The position numbers and the translations under genes were made by a program. The notes under the pieces are model-generated. The model made no database searches. It was not told the origin of the DNA and was given only the letters and a program-made list of their open reading frames with translations. From Bacteroidota bacterium (lineage in GTDB: Bacteria > Bacteroidota > Bacteroidia > Flavobacteriales > Flavobacteriaceae), in assembly GCA_023387965.1 (NCBI GenBank), contig JAEWHE010000042.1, forward strand, positions 62,001-126,000: a DNA stretch of 64,000 bases, in the 5' to 3' direction. Positions 18,331 through 27,194 of the stretch are shown one piece after another. The stretch's first letter is position 1, and every line of letters begins with the position of its first letter.

Positions 18331-18903
18331 TTATTGTTTTTCAGGAATCCATTTCACTTCGTCAGCCTTCAAGTCGTAGGACAACTTTCGTGCCAGCACA
18401 AAAAGGTAGTCAGAAAGTCGGTTTAAGTACTTTAAAACTTGTTCATCTACGGGTTCTTCTTCGTTTAAATGGGTTGAAAGTCGTTCTGCACGACGGCATA
18501 CACAACGTGCGATGTGACAATATGACACGGTTGTATGTCCTCCGGGAAGAATAAAATGTGTCATCTGTGGAAGTGAGTTTTCCATGTCATCAATTTCGTT
18601 TTCAAGAAGTTGGATATCTTGTTCAGAAATTTTTGGAATGTTTAAACGTGGTTTTCCATTTTTTAGCATTTCTTTTTCGGGTGGCGTTGCCAAAATGGCG
18701 CCAAGCGTGAAAAGTTTGTCTTGAATTTTCATCAAAATTTGCTTGTATTGCGGATTTATTTCTTGATCGCGAATCAATCCGATGTAGGAATTGAGTTCGT
18801 CCACGGTTCCGTAACTTTCAATTCTGATGTGGTGTTTCGGGACGCGATCTCCGCCAAATAAAGCGGTTGTGCCTTTGTCGCCGGTTTTGGTATATACTTT
18901 CAT
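18331..18903 (-). CDS. Cob(I)yrinic acid a,c-diamide adenosyltransferase, PduO type
   Basis: The protein has 190 residues with the PduO-type signature KVYTKTGDKGTTALFGGDRV at the start (ATP site), VDELNSYIGLIRDQ and the C-terminal CRRAERLSTHLNEEEPVDE with NRLSDYLFVLAR. It transfers the adenosyl group of ATP to cob(I)alamin to make adenosylcobalamin. That cofactor is required by methylmalonyl-CoA mutase, whose small subunit and chaperone MeaB lie 5-8 kb away. A heptamer array begins directly upstream of its ATG. Confidence 0.93.
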   Translation of the reverse strand: MKVYTKTGDKGTTALFGGDRVPKHHIRIESYGTVDELNSYIGLIRDQEINPQYKQILMKIQDKLFTLGAILATPPEKEMLKNGKPRLNIPKISEQDIQLLENEIDDMENSLPQMTHFILPGGHTTVSYCHIARCVCRRAERLSTHLNEEEPVDEQVLKYLNRLSDYLFVLARKLSYDLKADEVKWIPEKQ

Positions 18904-18906
18904 GAG

Positions 18907-18962
18907 GATTTATGATTTAGGATTTATGATTGAGGATATTTGATTTAAGATATATGGTTAGG
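18907..18962. repeat. Heptamer-periodic array
   Basis: G recurs at 18907, 18914, 18921, 18928, 18935, 18942, 18949 and 18956, each opening a unit such as GATTTAT, GATTTAG or GATTGAG. It begins 4 bases upstream of the adenosyltransferase ATG. The rest of the 18904-19272 gap holds a dispersed 58-base repeat, a second heptamer tract and hairpin copy C; no gene is visible there. Confidence 0.8.
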
Positions 18963-18972
18963 ATAAAGGATG

Positions 18973-19030
18973 AATTCCAATAAAAAAAATTGCTTCGCCT
19001 GTTCGCTAATCGCTCGAGTCCAAATTCCAA
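18973..19030. repeat. 58-base dispersed repeat, copy 1
   Basis: It is identical to 28269-28326 at 57 of 58 positions. The core includes TTGCTTCGCCTGTTCGCTAA followed by TCGCTCGAGTCC, and both ends are AATTCCAA heptamers. Confidence 0.85.
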
Positions 19031-19067
19031 TCTTTTCAAATTCCAAATTGAATTTAATAAATAATAT

Positions 19068-19102
19068 ACTCCAAACTTCTCACTTCTTACTCCAAACGCT
19101 TA
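19068..19102. repeat. Heptamer-periodic tract joined to hairpin copy C
   Basis: AC recurs at exact 7-base spacing (ACTCCAA, ACTTCTC, ACTTCTT, ACTCCAA, ACGCTTA). The last unit runs into the left flank of hairpin copy C. Confidence 0.75.
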
Positions 19103-19266
19103 AAAAAACGCCTGATGTTTTTCTATAGCCCCGATTGAAGCAAGTAGCCTTTTTTTTTCGATTGAAGAACTTGATTCCAAGCTAATTGAAAAAAAAAGCT
19201 ACTGCGGAAAGCGGGAATATGGTTTAAAAAAATGCCTGTCCCGATGCTTCGGGATGGCTCCAAAAA
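19103..19266 (+). repeat. Hairpin element copy C (full length)
   Basis: The core at 19126-19217 starts TAGCCCCGATTGAAGC and ends GCGGAAAGCGGGAA. The inner stem pairs AGTAGC-C-(T)9-CGATT with AATTG-(A)9-GCTACT, with one unpaired C. Left flank GCCTGATGTTTTTCT and right flank AAATGCCTGTCCCGATGC are shared with copy D. It lies between the adenosyltransferase and the ABC ATPase. Confidence 0.85.
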
Positions 19267-19272
19267 AAAATA

Positions 19273-19971
19273 TTAGCTTAAAATTTTTGCTGGGTTTTGA
19301 ACGTCGCTTTCAATCAAGCCGTCGCGAAGGCGAATGATTCTGTGGGCGTGTTCGGCAATGTCTTCTTCGTGGGTGACTAAAATTACGGTGTTTCCGTTAG
19401 CGTGGATTTCGTCAAAAAGATTCATGATTTCTACGGAAGTTTTACTGTCGAGGTTTCCCGTAGGTTCATCTGCCAAAATAATCGACGGGCGGTTGACCAA
19501 AGCTCTTGCCACGGCAACACGCTGGCGTTGTCCTCCGGAAAGTTGGTTAGGTTCGTGATCCATTCTGTCGCCCAAACCTACTTGTGTCAACACTTCTTCG
19601 GCTCGCTTGGTTCTTTCGGATTTTGAATGTCCGGCATAAATCATGGGCAAAGCCACATTGCTTAACGCGGTGGTTCTGGGCAAAAGGTTAAAAGTCTGGA
19701 AAACAAAGCCAATTTCTTTGTTTCGGATTTCGGCTAATTCATTGTCACTCATTTGACTTACATCTTTTCCGTTTAAGATATAAGTACCAGATGTAGGGGT
19801 ATCCAAACAACCTAATAAGTTCATTAAAGTAGATTTTCCAGAACCCGAAGGCCCCATTAATGCTACATATTCGCCTTTATTAATGGTGAGATCCACACCT
19901 TTTAGCACGTGGATTGTTTCGTTTCCTAAAATAAAATCACGCTTAATATCTTTGATATCAATTAATGCCAT
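19273..19971 (-). CDS. ABC transporter ATP-binding protein, LolD/MacB type
   Basis: The protein has 232 residues, one complete ABC ATPase: Walker A GPSGSGKSTLMNLLG, Q-loop FVFQTFNLLP, signature LSGGQRQRVAVARALV, Walker B IILADEPTGNLDS and switch VILVTHEEDIAEHA. The sequence around the Walker B (ADEPTGNLDS) is typical of the LolCDE/MacB/FtsE class, which powers MacB-like permeases or lipoprotein release. No permease lies next to it, so the partner must be encoded elsewhere. It is separated from neighbours by repeats on one side and a divergent lipoprotein gene on the other. Confidence 0.93.
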   Translation of the reverse strand: MALIDIKDIKRDFILGNETIHVLKGVDLTINKGEYVALMGPSGSGKSTLMNLLGCLDTPTSGTYILNGKDVSQMSDNELAEIRNKEIGFVFQTFNLLPRTTALSNVALPMIYAGHSKSERTKRAEEVLTQVGLGDRMDHEPNQLSGGQRQRVAVARALVNRPSIILADEPTGNLDSKTSVEIMNLFDEIHANGNTVILVTHEEDIAEHAHRIIRLRDGLIESDVQNPAKILS

Positions 19972-20149
19972 TGTTCAATAATTTGTGCTAAATGTAAGAA
20001 TTTTTAGGATAGCTTCTGTTGAAAAATCCATGTAAAAGTTAAGGTTTATTTAAGATTTATTAAAATATTCCTAAATTATTAAGTTAAATTTTACAGATTA
20101 TTTTTTTTGAATTAATTTTAAGTAACAATTTTAATTAAAACCAACCATT

Positions 20150-20833
20150 ATGAAAAAGATTCAATTATTTGCAGGTGCTGCAATTATTGCTTTAGGATTA
20201 ACTTCTTGCAAAAGCGAAACAGAACAACAAGCTGAAAAATCTTTCGACATGTACGAAAACTATGTAGATTCAGTTAGTAATTTTTCTGCGGAAGAAGCTC
20301 AGGCAAATTGGCAATCCATTGAAGCTGATTACAACACCAGAATGGCAGAAGCTGAAGCAGCTCTTGCTAACATGAAAGACCAAGAAAATGCACAAAAACG
20401 TCTTGACAAATCACGTGCACAATACGAAGAATTAAAAACGAAAGCTCAAGCTAACGTTCCTGCTCCAGCTCCAACTGATGGTACTGCCACAACCGGAGAT
20501 CGTGTTCAAACTTTGAGAGATTCATTTTTTGGAGCCGGCAAAATCGGGCAAGACATGAGTTTTGCTTGGGTTAACAAAGACAATATTTTGTCAGTTTACC
20601 AAAATTTCGTAGATACTTTCAACAAAAATAAAGATAGTTATTCGAGAGAAGATTTTGACGAAATTAAAGCCATGTATGAAGCTTTAGACGCTCACAAAAA
20701 TACGGTTGAAAAGCAAGGATTATCTAGTGAAGATAACAGAAAAATTGCAGCTTTAAAACTTGAATTTGCTCCTAAATTCAAATGGGAAAGAATGGGTGCC
20801 AAGGCTGATGAAAACAAAGATGCAAAAAAATAA
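20150..20833 (+). CDS. Predicted lipoprotein, DUF6565-like
   Basis: The protein has 227 residues. It starts with a lipoprotein signal (MKKIQLFAGAAIIALGLTSC), Cys being the lipidated residue. The mature part is rich in Glu, Ala and Lys and strongly helical, with coiled-coil-like AEAEAALANMKDQENAQKRL and a short Pro/Ala linker (NVPAPAPTDGTATTGD). It is likely anchored in the outer membrane facing the periplasm. I recall similar proteins in Flavobacteria as DUF6565, but no function is known. A strong terminator follows. Confidence 0.8.
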   Translation: MKKIQLFAGAAIIALGLTSCKSETEQQAEKSFDMYENYVDSVSNFSAEEAQANWQSIEADYNTRMAEAEAALANMKDQENAQKRLDKSRAQYEELKTKAQANVPAPAPTDGTATTGDRVQTLRDSFFGAGKIGQDMSFAWVNKDNILSVYQNFVDTFNKNKDSYSREDFDEIKAMYEALDAHKNTVEKQGLSSEDNRKIAALKLEFAPKFKWERMGAKADENKDAKK

Positions 20834-20857
20834 AAACTGATTTTTGTGTTTGACTGG

Positions 20858-20897
20858 AAATGGCTGTTGTAGTTCTACGACAGCCATTTCTGTTTTT
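20858..20897 (+). terminator. Rho-independent terminator of lipoprotein gene
   Basis: AAATGGCTGTTGTA pairs with TACGACAGCCATTT around a 4-base loop (14 pairs, one G-T), followed by CTGTTTTT. Confidence 0.9.
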
Positions 20898-20965
20898 AAC
20901 CAATTATTAACCGGTTGATATTTAAGTAATTTGGTAATTTAAATAAATTTTTAAATCAAAGTGTT

Positions 20966-21217
20966 ATGCCAGGAAAAAAACCAGGTCCACAAGTAAAAGA
21001 CAAGGACCAATACGAAGCATTGCGTGACAAAGGTTACAGTAAAGAAAAATCTGCGAGAATTGCCAATAGCAAAGGAGCGGAAAAACGTGGTGGCAAAGCC
21101 GATAAATACGAAGAGCAAACGAAACAAGAACTCTACGACCAAGCTAAAAAAGTGGGAATTGAAGGACGTTCTAAAATGAGTAAAGTCGAATTAATTAAAG
21201 CACTACGAAGCAATTAA
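20966..21217 (+). CDS. Small protein with Rho N-terminal-like domain (DUF7218 type)
   Basis: This 83-residue basic protein has an N-terminal segment (KDQYEALRDKGYSKEKSARI) followed by SKGAEKRGGKADKYEE, and a C-terminal SAP/Rho_N-like helix-extended-helix (LYDQAKKVGIEGRSKMSKVE, then LIKAL). Such domains bind nucleic acid, so a DNA- or RNA-associated stress protein is possible. It overlaps the stop of the convergent methyltransferase gene by four bases. Confidence 0.8.
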   Translation: MPGKKPGPQVKDKDQYEALRDKGYSKEKSARIANSKGAEKRGGKADKYEEQTKQELYDQAKKVGIEGRSKMSKVELIKALRSN

Positions 21218-22047
21218 TGAATCAATCCCCAAAGATTTTTTACTCCCAAAATAGTATCTAAAAAGAAATTTTTCCGCGTTCGGATGATGAAATGTTCTTT
21301 TTCCTGTTCCTTTCTAAAAAAAACAATTCCCCATTGAAAAGTATCGATGGTAACCGAAACTTTTGGGTGATTTTTAATGATTTCCCAAGCTTCTTCCATG
21401 CCTTTTGACCAATGAATATCATCGAAAATCCAAACGCTTTCATTAGAAATTGTGGGCAAAAGCAATTCAAAATAATTCAAGGTAGCTTCTTTCGAATGAT
21501 TGCCGTCGAAGTAAATAAGTTGGCCGTGTTCAGATTTTAGTTGGCAGTTTTCAAAATAACTCCCAAATTCAGTTACGATTGAATTGACATTGAAATTGAA
21601 GTTTTGAAATTGCAATTGAGCGACTTTTGCAGTTTCCGGACAACCTTCTAAAGTAGTAATTTCTGCTGAATTATTTATGGCTAAAGCCGAAGTTGCTAAT
21701 CCCAACGAAGTTCCGATTTCCAGAATAGTTTTCGGTTGGAAATATTTTGCAATGCGAAATAGATGTTTGGCATCTTTTGTAGAAATTCCGGCATTTTGCG
21801 CAATTTTTGATATTTGTCGTTTGTTGCTTTTGAAAACTCTGGAACCTGCGCCAAAATCTGTAACTTCAATTTCACTTTTATTTTTCAGAAGCGAATTTCG
21901 GTAGTTTTCTAAAACTTGATATTCGCTGTAATTTGTGTTATCATAAAAACACTTCCGAACCAAATCAAACACAAATGGCGAATGAACACCATGAGCGTTT
22001 GTGGATTTCCAAAGGAATTTTAGGTATGATTTTATGATGTGTTGCAA
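21214..22047 (-). CDS. Class I SAM-dependent methyltransferase
   Basis: The protein has 277 residues. The SAM-binding strand-loop is TILEIGTSLGLATSALAI near residue 110, followed by acidic EITTLEGCPETA. IYFDGNHSKEATLNYF and WIFDDIHWSKGMEEAW are the DG-H and DDIHW motifs seen in the O-methyltransferase/CmcI-like class common in Flavobacteria. The substrate is unknown. The N-terminus (IKSYLKFLWKSTNAHGVHSP) is characteristic of this Bacteroidota group. Confidence 0.88.
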   Translation of the reverse strand: MQHIIKSYLKFLWKSTNAHGVHSPFVFDLVRKCFYDNTNYSEYQVLENYRNSLLKNKSEIEVTDFGAGSRVFKSNKRQISKIAQNAGISTKDAKHLFRIAKYFQPKTILEIGTSLGLATSALAINNSAEITTLEGCPETAKVAQLQFQNFNFNVNSIVTEFGSYFENCQLKSEHGQLIYFDGNHSKEATLNYFELLLPTISNESVWIFDDIHWSKGMEEAWEIIKNHPKVSVTIDTFQWGIVFFRKEQEKEHFIIRTRKNFFLDTILGVKNLWGLIH

Positions 22048-22167
22048 AATGACTATCGTTTATTTTTTGCCACAGATTAAATGATTAAAAATATTCCTTC
22101 TAAGGCTTGATAGACTTAAAAATCAGCGAAACTTAATGAACCTTAACTTCTTAATGTTTCAAAAAAA

Positions 22168-24027
22168 CTACTCCTTTTTCGCACTCAACTCGAACCAGCG
22201 TTCTTCTTTAGCTTCCAAAGATTCGATCACTTTTTGCAATTCGTTTGCTTTTTTTTCAATTGCATCATCGGCTACTTTTCCTTCAGAAAATAATAATTCT
22301 ATTTTAGCTTTTTCGATTTCCAAATCCTTGATTTCACGCTCAATTTTTTGAAATTCTTTCTGTTCGTTGAACGTCAAATTTCCTGTCGGATTATTTTGCT
22401 TCCAAGCCTTTTTCTCGGTTTTATTGTCTTCTTTTTGTTGAACATCAGCACTGTCTTCGTAAGCTCTGAAATCGGAATAATTGCCTGGAAAGTTCTCAAT
22501 TTCGCCTTCGCCTCGAAACACAAACAAATGATCTACAATTTTGTCCATAAAATACCGGTCGTGTGAAACCACCAACAAACATCCAGGATAATCCAAAAGG
22601 AAACTTTCGAGAACATTCAAAGTGACTATATCCAAATCATTCGTTGGTTCATCTAGAATCAAAAAGTTTGGATTCTGAATTAAAACTGTACACAAATACA
22701 GACGTTTCAGTTCGCCACCACTTAATTTTTCGACATAATCGTATTGTTTTTTGCTGTCGAAAAGAAAGCGCTCCAGCAATTGCGAAGCCGAAATAATTCT
22801 GCCTTTCGCAAGGGGGATAAATTCGCCGTATTCTTTAATGACTTCAATCACGCGTTGTCCCGGCTTTGGGTTGATTCCGCTTTGCGTATAATAGCCAATT
22901 TTAATCGTGTCGCCTACCACTACTTTTCCAGAATCTGGCGGAATCGTTCCCGTCAACAAATTCAAAAAAGAAGATTTTCCGGTTCCGTTTTTACCAATAA
23001 TCCCTATGCGTTCCCCACGCTGAAAATCAAAACTGAAATTATCCAAAATCACTTTGTCGCCGAACTTCTTCGAAATCTTGTGAAGCTCAATAATTTTGCT
23101 TCCCATTCGCTCCATGTTGATTTCCAGTTCAACTTTGTTTTCCTTACGTCGGCTTTCGGCTTTTTCCTTGATAACATAGAAATCATCCTGACGCGATTTA
23201 CTCTTTGTAGTTCTCGCTTTCGGCTGGCGACGCATCCATTCCAATTCTTTTTTGAACAAGTTTTGGGCCTTGTCAATACTCGAATTTTCCGAAGCAATTC
23301 GCTCTTCTTTTTTCTCTAAATAATAAGAATAGTTGCCTTTATATTGGTACAATTTTCCGTTGTCCAATTCAATAATTTCGTTGCAAACACGCTCCAAAAA
23401 GAAACGGTCGTGCGTCACCATAAACAACGTAATATTTTCTTTTGCAAAATAACTTTCCAACCATTCAATCATCTCTAAATCCAAGTGGTTCGTAGGTTCA
23501 TCCAAAATCAAAAGATCCGGACGGTTGATCAAAATAATCGCCAAAGACAACCTTTTTTTCTGTCCACCCGAAAGATTTTTTACCTTCAACTTAAAATCTT
23601 CCAGCTTCAATTTAAACAAAATCTGCTTGAATTGCGTCTCAAAATCCCACGCGTTAAATTGATCCATCCGGTCAAACGCTTTTTGGTAAGCCTCCTCATC
23701 CTCAGGGTTTTCCAGGGCTTTTTCATACTCGTGAATTACCCTTAATGTCTCATTGTCGCTTGCGAAAATGCTCTCCTCAATTGTCAATTCGTCCTGCAAA
23801 TTATTGTCCTGAGAAAGAAACGCCATCTTGATGTCCTTCCGAACCACAACCTGACCTGTATCGCTCTCATCTTCGCCATTAATAATTCGCATAATCGACG
23901 TCTTCCCCGAACCATTTTTTGCAATAAAAGCAATTTTCTGGTCCTTGTTGATTCCAAAAGAAATGTCCTTGAAAAGCGTTCTTTCGCCAAAGGATTTTGA
24001 GATATTTTCTACAGATAAGTAATTCAC
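22168..24027 (-). CDS. ABC-F family ATPase (Uup-like)
   Basis: The protein has 619 residues and two ABC cassettes without membrane segments. Walker A motifs are FIAKNGSGKTSIMRI and IIGKNGTGKSSFLNL; signatures are LSGGQKKRLSLA and LSGGELKRLYL; both cassettes have LDEPTN(H/D)LD. A charged linker separates them, and a coiled-coil tail follows (QKEFQKIEREIKDLEIEKAK). ABC-F proteins act on the ribosome or, for Uup, on ribosome assembly and DNA-related phenotypes. The C-terminal coiled coil favours the Uup subgroup. A heptamer tract lies directly upstream of the ATG. Confidence 0.93.
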   Translation of the reverse strand: MNYLSVENISKSFGERTLFKDISFGINKDQKIAFIAKNGSGKTSIMRIINGEDESDTGQVVVRKDIKMAFLSQDNNLQDELTIEESIFASDNETLRVIHEYEKALENPEDEEAYQKAFDRMDQFNAWDFETQFKQILFKLKLEDFKLKVKNLSGGQKKRLSLAIILINRPDLLILDEPTNHLDLEMIEWLESYFAKENITLFMVTHDRFFLERVCNEIIELDNGKLYQYKGNYSYYLEKKEERIASENSSIDKAQNLFKKELEWMRRQPKARTTKSKSRQDDFYVIKEKAESRRKENKVELEINMERMGSKIIELHKISKKFGDKVILDNFSFDFQRGERIGIIGKNGTGKSSFLNLLTGTIPPDSGKVVVGDTIKIGYYTQSGINPKPGQRVIEVIKEYGEFIPLAKGRIISASQLLERFLFDSKKQYDYVEKLSGGELKRLYLCTVLIQNPNFLILDEPTNDLDIVTLNVLESFLLDYPGCLLVVSHDRYFMDKIVDHLFVFRGEGEIENFPGNYSDFRAYEDSADVQQKEDNKTEKKAWKQNNPTGNLTFNEQKEFQKIEREIKDLEIEKAKIELLFSEGKVADDAIEKKANELQKVIESLEAKEERWFELSAKKE

Positions 24028-24033
24028 GTAGTG

Positions 24034-24068
24034 GAGTTATGAGTTATAAATTATGAGTTATGAACTGC
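24034..24068. repeat. Heptamer-periodic tract
   Basis: Units GAGTTAT, GAGTTAT, AAATTAT, GAGTTAT and GAACTGC follow at exact 7-base spacing between the divergent ABC-F and meaB genes. Confidence 0.75.
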
Positions 24069-24189
24069 TTGACCATAACTTTCGTGCAAAAGTAACGTTT
24101 TTACGCCATTATGTAAACTTTGATTTTGGACTTTACAACTTTGCAATTTTGCAACTTCTTCCCTATTTTTACTCTTCAAAAATATACTT

Positions 24190-25278
24190 GTGGCAAAAAA
24201 AACACATCAGCAATCGGCTTTAAATGAAAAAGAAGGAATTGACCCGCCGGAAATCGTGGGAAAAAATTCGGTGGCCAAAATTATTGGTTCTCGAAAGAAC
24301 CAACCTTCTGCAGATGAGTTAATTGCAGGTATTTTAGCCGGTAACAAAACGGCGTTGTCTCGTGCGATTACGTTGGTGGAAAGCACTAATATTCAGCATT
24401 TGGAAAAAGCCGAAAAAATTATAAAAGCCTGTTTGCCTCATGCCGATCATTCGATTAGAATTGGGATTACTGGCGTTCCTGGAGTTGGAAAAAGCACTTT
24501 TATCGAAACTTTCGGAAAACATTTAACTCAAAAAGGAAAAAAAGTTGCGGTTTTAGCGGTTGACCCAAGTAGCACTATTTCGCACGGAAGTATTTTAGGC
24601 GATAAAACCCGGATGGAAGAATTGGTGAAAGACGAAAACGCTTACATCCGTCCGTCGGCATCTGGGGAAACTTTAGGTGGCGTGGCAAGAAAAACCCGCG
24701 AGACAATTATTTTGTGCGAAGCTTGTGGATTTGACACGATTATCATCGAAACCGTTGGCGTGGGACAAAGTGAAACCACGGTTCAAAGTATGGTTGATTT
24801 TTTTCTTTTACTCAAAATTTCGGGAGCTGGCGATGAATTACAAGGCATCAAACGCGGCATTATGGAAATGGCAGATGCGATTGTGATTAATAAAACCGAC
24901 GGAGACAATATCAAAAAAGCAAAATTAGCCAAAACCGAATTTAATCGGGCTTTGCATCTTTTTCCGGCAAAAAACTCGGGATGGCAACCTAAAGTGGTTA
25001 CGGCAAGTTCATTAACTAAAGACGGAATTGACGAGGTAGAACAACTAATTTTCGAATATATTTCCCTCACAAAATCAAATGGTTATTTCGCTCAAAAACG
25101 ACAAGAACAAAATCAATTTTGGTTATTGGAAACGATTAACGAGCAATTAAAAAATAACTTTTTCAATCATCCGGAAATTAAAAATTTGTTAGAAGCCAAT
25201 CTAAAAGCCGTTCAAGAAAATAAAATTTCTCCGTTCGTTGCTGCCGCAGCATTACTTCAAAAATATTTCGAGAAATAA
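24190..25278 (+). CDS. meaB: Methylmalonyl-CoA mutase-associated GTPase MeaB
   Basis: The protein has 362 residues. G1/Walker A is GVPGVGKSTFIETFG, G3 is IIETVGVGQSETTV, and NKTDGDNIKKA is the base-recognition loop. SGETLGGVARKTRETI is the family-specific switch region. MeaB loads adenosylcobalamin onto methylmalonyl-CoA mutase and protects it from inactivation. The start is GTG at 24190, because no ATG lies near the family N-terminus. It converges on mutA, the two stops being two bases apart. Confidence 0.95.
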   Translation: MAKKTHQQSALNEKEGIDPPEIVGKNSVAKIIGSRKNQPSADELIAGILAGNKTALSRAITLVESTNIQHLEKAEKIIKACLPHADHSIRIGITGVPGVGKSTFIETFGKHLTQKGKKVAVLAVDPSSTISHGSILGDKTRMEELVKDENAYIRPSASGETLGGVARKTRETIILCEACGFDTIIIETVGVGQSETTVQSMVDFFLLLKISGAGDELQGIKRGIMEMADAIVINKTDGDNIKKAKLAKTEFNRALHLFPAKNSGWQPKVVTASSLTKDGIDEVEQLIFEYISLTKSNGYFAQKRQEQNQFWLLETINEQLKNNFFNHPEIKNLLEANLKAVQENKISPFVAAAALLQKYFEK

Positions 25279-25280
25279 AT

Positions 25281-26657
25281 TTATTCCGTCGCCGATTTTT
25301 CTTCTGCTAAACGCTCTTGTTCGATTTTTTCGGCGAGACGTTTTTCGATAATTGGTGTGATTAATGTTTTTCTTGGTTTTATTTTTACAAAAGGAAATAG
25401 CTCTAAATCTTGCGCCATTCTATCATTTTTGTTTGGATATTTATTCGTTCCTAACAAAATTTCTTTCCCGGAATCAAATAAATCTTGTTCTTTTTTAGCG
25501 CTTTCCTGAATTTTTTTCTGAATATTTCCTTCAATCAATTGCGTGATAAAACCGTCATTCGATTCGATTTCTTTAAACAATACCAAAGCTTTTTCCGCCA
25601 ATTGTTGCGTTAAATTTTCGATGTAATAGCTTCCGTCGGCTGGATTTGAAACCTTGTCAAAATAACTTTCGCTTTTAAGTATCAACAACTGATTGCGTGA
25701 AATTCTGTCTCCAAATTCATTGTCTTTGTGGTACAAAACATCATACGCTAAATTACTCACGGCGTTTGCACCACCCAAAATTGCACTCATACATTCGGTT
25801 GTGGTGCGAAGCATGTTTACATTATAATCGTACAAAGTTTTATTCCTTTTCGTAGGCGTTGCCAAAATATAGCAAGGCAAATGATGGTCAAATTCTTGAG
25901 CGATTAATTCAAAAAGTTGTTTGATTGCCCGAATTTTAGCCATTTCGAAAAAATAATTGGAACCCACTGCGACTTCTAAAACTATTGGTTTTGAGATGGT
26001 TGCCACTTTATTAAAATATTCGGTAACGTGGGCTAAAATGTACGCAATTTGCTGTACCATATTCGCTCCGGCGTTTTGGTAAAGCGTTCCATCAACGTTT
26101 AAAAAAGAAATATTTTGGCAAGAAACGGCAATGGTATTCAAGGCATCAAAATCAGGATTGAGGTTTTGAAACCAATTTCCTTCTTTGGCTAATTGATTGA
26201 TTGGATCGAGTTGAACAAAAAATCGTGCGGTTTTATTTTGAGCAATTGCATTTATTTTTTGCACAAAATCTACCGATAGAAATTGCAATTTAAAAAATAC
26301 CGAAACATTTTCTAAAGGTAATTTTTCGAGCAGTTTGTGAATGTCGAGATTTTCATCGGTGATGGTAAACCGAAGACTTTCGGCACCGCGGTTGAGGGTT
26401 TCAATGGCTCGTGAAACAGATTTTTCAAGGTCGAAAACAAAAATGTTTTGCGTAATTTTAAAAGCATCAGAATTTGTGGCAATGTTTTGCGGGTTTTCAA
26501 ATTCGTCTTTGTGGTAAAATGGTTTTACTTTGATGCCTTCCGGGCTTTCCCAAACCAAGGTTTCGTTATAATCTGCTCCTTTTAATTCGTACTGAATTTG
26601 TTGTTTCCATTGTTTGGAAGAAACCGGATTAAATTCGTTAAAAAGTTGGTTTTCCAT
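25281..26657 (-). CDS. mutA: Methylmalonyl-CoA mutase small (beta) subunit
   Basis: The protein has 458 residues, the length of the non-cobalamin-binding small subunit. It starts FNEFNPVSSKQWKQQIQYEL and has the TIM-barrel landmarks RTTTECMSAILGGANAVSNL and DRISRNQLLILKSESYFDKV. The C-terminal cobalamin motif (DxHxxG) of the large subunit is absent, as expected. It forms a heterodimer that isomerises methylmalonyl-CoA and succinyl-CoA. The large subunit gene normally follows; here the next gene is meaB on the opposite strand. A hairpin element separates it from the FtsB-like gene. Confidence 0.92.
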   Translation of the reverse strand: MENQLFNEFNPVSSKQWKQQIQYELKGADYNETLVWESPEGIKVKPFYHKDEFENPQNIATNSDAFKITQNIFVFDLEKSVSRAIETLNRGAESLRFTITDENLDIHKLLEKLPLENVSVFFKLQFLSVDFVQKINAIAQNKTARFFVQLDPINQLAKEGNWFQNLNPDFDALNTIAVSCQNISFLNVDGTLYQNAGANMVQQIAYILAHVTEYFNKVATISKPIVLEVAVGSNYFFEMAKIRAIKQLFELIAQEFDHHLPCYILATPTKRNKTLYDYNVNMLRTTTECMSAILGGANAVSNLAYDVLYHKDNEFGDRISRNQLLILKSESYFDKVSNPADGSYYIENLTQQLAEKALVLFKEIESNDGFITQLIEGNIQKKIQESAKKEQDLFDSGKEILLGTNKYPNKNDRMAQDLELFPFVKIKPRKTLITPIIEKRLAEKIEQERLAEEKSATE

Positions 26658-26678
26658 TTTTGTTACGTTTTTGTTTTA

Positions 26679-26823
26679 CTGGCGATTAAAAAAATGCCTG
26701 ATGTTTTTCTTTAGCCCCGATTGAGGCGATAGCGCTGTAGCGAAGCGGAGGCCTAAAGCCGAAAGCGGGAACCCAAATTTAAAAAAATGCCTGTCCCGAT
26801 GCTTCGGGATGGCTCCTAAAAAA
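26679..26823 (+). repeat. Hairpin element copy D (stem degenerate)
   Basis: The core at 26712-26771 starts TAGCCCCGATTGAGGC and ends CCGAAAGCGGGAA. The flanks match copy C closely (ATGCCTGATGTTTTTCTTTA and AAATGCCTGTCCCGATGCTT). The inner region (GCGATAGCGCTGTAGCG) does not form the usual long stem with an unpaired C. Confidence 0.8.
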
Positions 26824-26828
26824 TAATT

Positions 26829-27182
26829 TTAAAGCGTTTTGCTCTCTTCGTCTGGCGGCAAATCTTCGTCGAATTCGATGATGTAAATGTCTTCGCTGTC
26901 GCGCTTCATGTAATATTTTTCTCGAGCATATTTCTCGATTTGGTCAGGGTTTTTGAGCAATTTTATTTTTTGCTGGTCGCTTTTAATCTCGTCTTGATAA
27001 TATTTTTTATTGTCTTCGAGTTCCTTTAATTCTTTATTGAGAATTTTTTGGTCCACGAACGAATAATTGTCCAAAAAAATCATCCAAACCACAAAAAAAA
27101 CCGTCACGAGCATGTATCGATTAGAGATAATTTTGAGCCAAGAAGTTTTTTTTTCGGGCGATTTTTTGAACAATTTTTTCAT
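26829..27182 (-). CDS. FtsB/DivIC-like septum formation initiator
   Basis: This 117-residue protein has one N-terminal membrane segment (YMLVTVFFVVWMIFLDNYSF) followed by a coiled coil (LNKELKELEDNKKYYQDEIK) and the conserved ARE KYYMKR region that ends the FtsB/DivIC domain. It would be part of the FtsB-FtsL-FtsQ divisome subcomplex at the cell septum. It lies 12 bases after udk on the same strand, a gene order I recall as common in Flavobacteria. Confidence 0.88.
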   Translation of the reverse strand: MKKLFKKSPEKKTSWLKIISNRYMLVTVFFVVWMIFLDNYSFVDQKILNKELKELEDNKKYYQDEIKSDQQKIKLLKNPDQIEKYAREKYYMKRDSEDIYIIEFDEDLPPDEESKTL

Positions 27183-27194
27183 GGCGAAGAGGAT

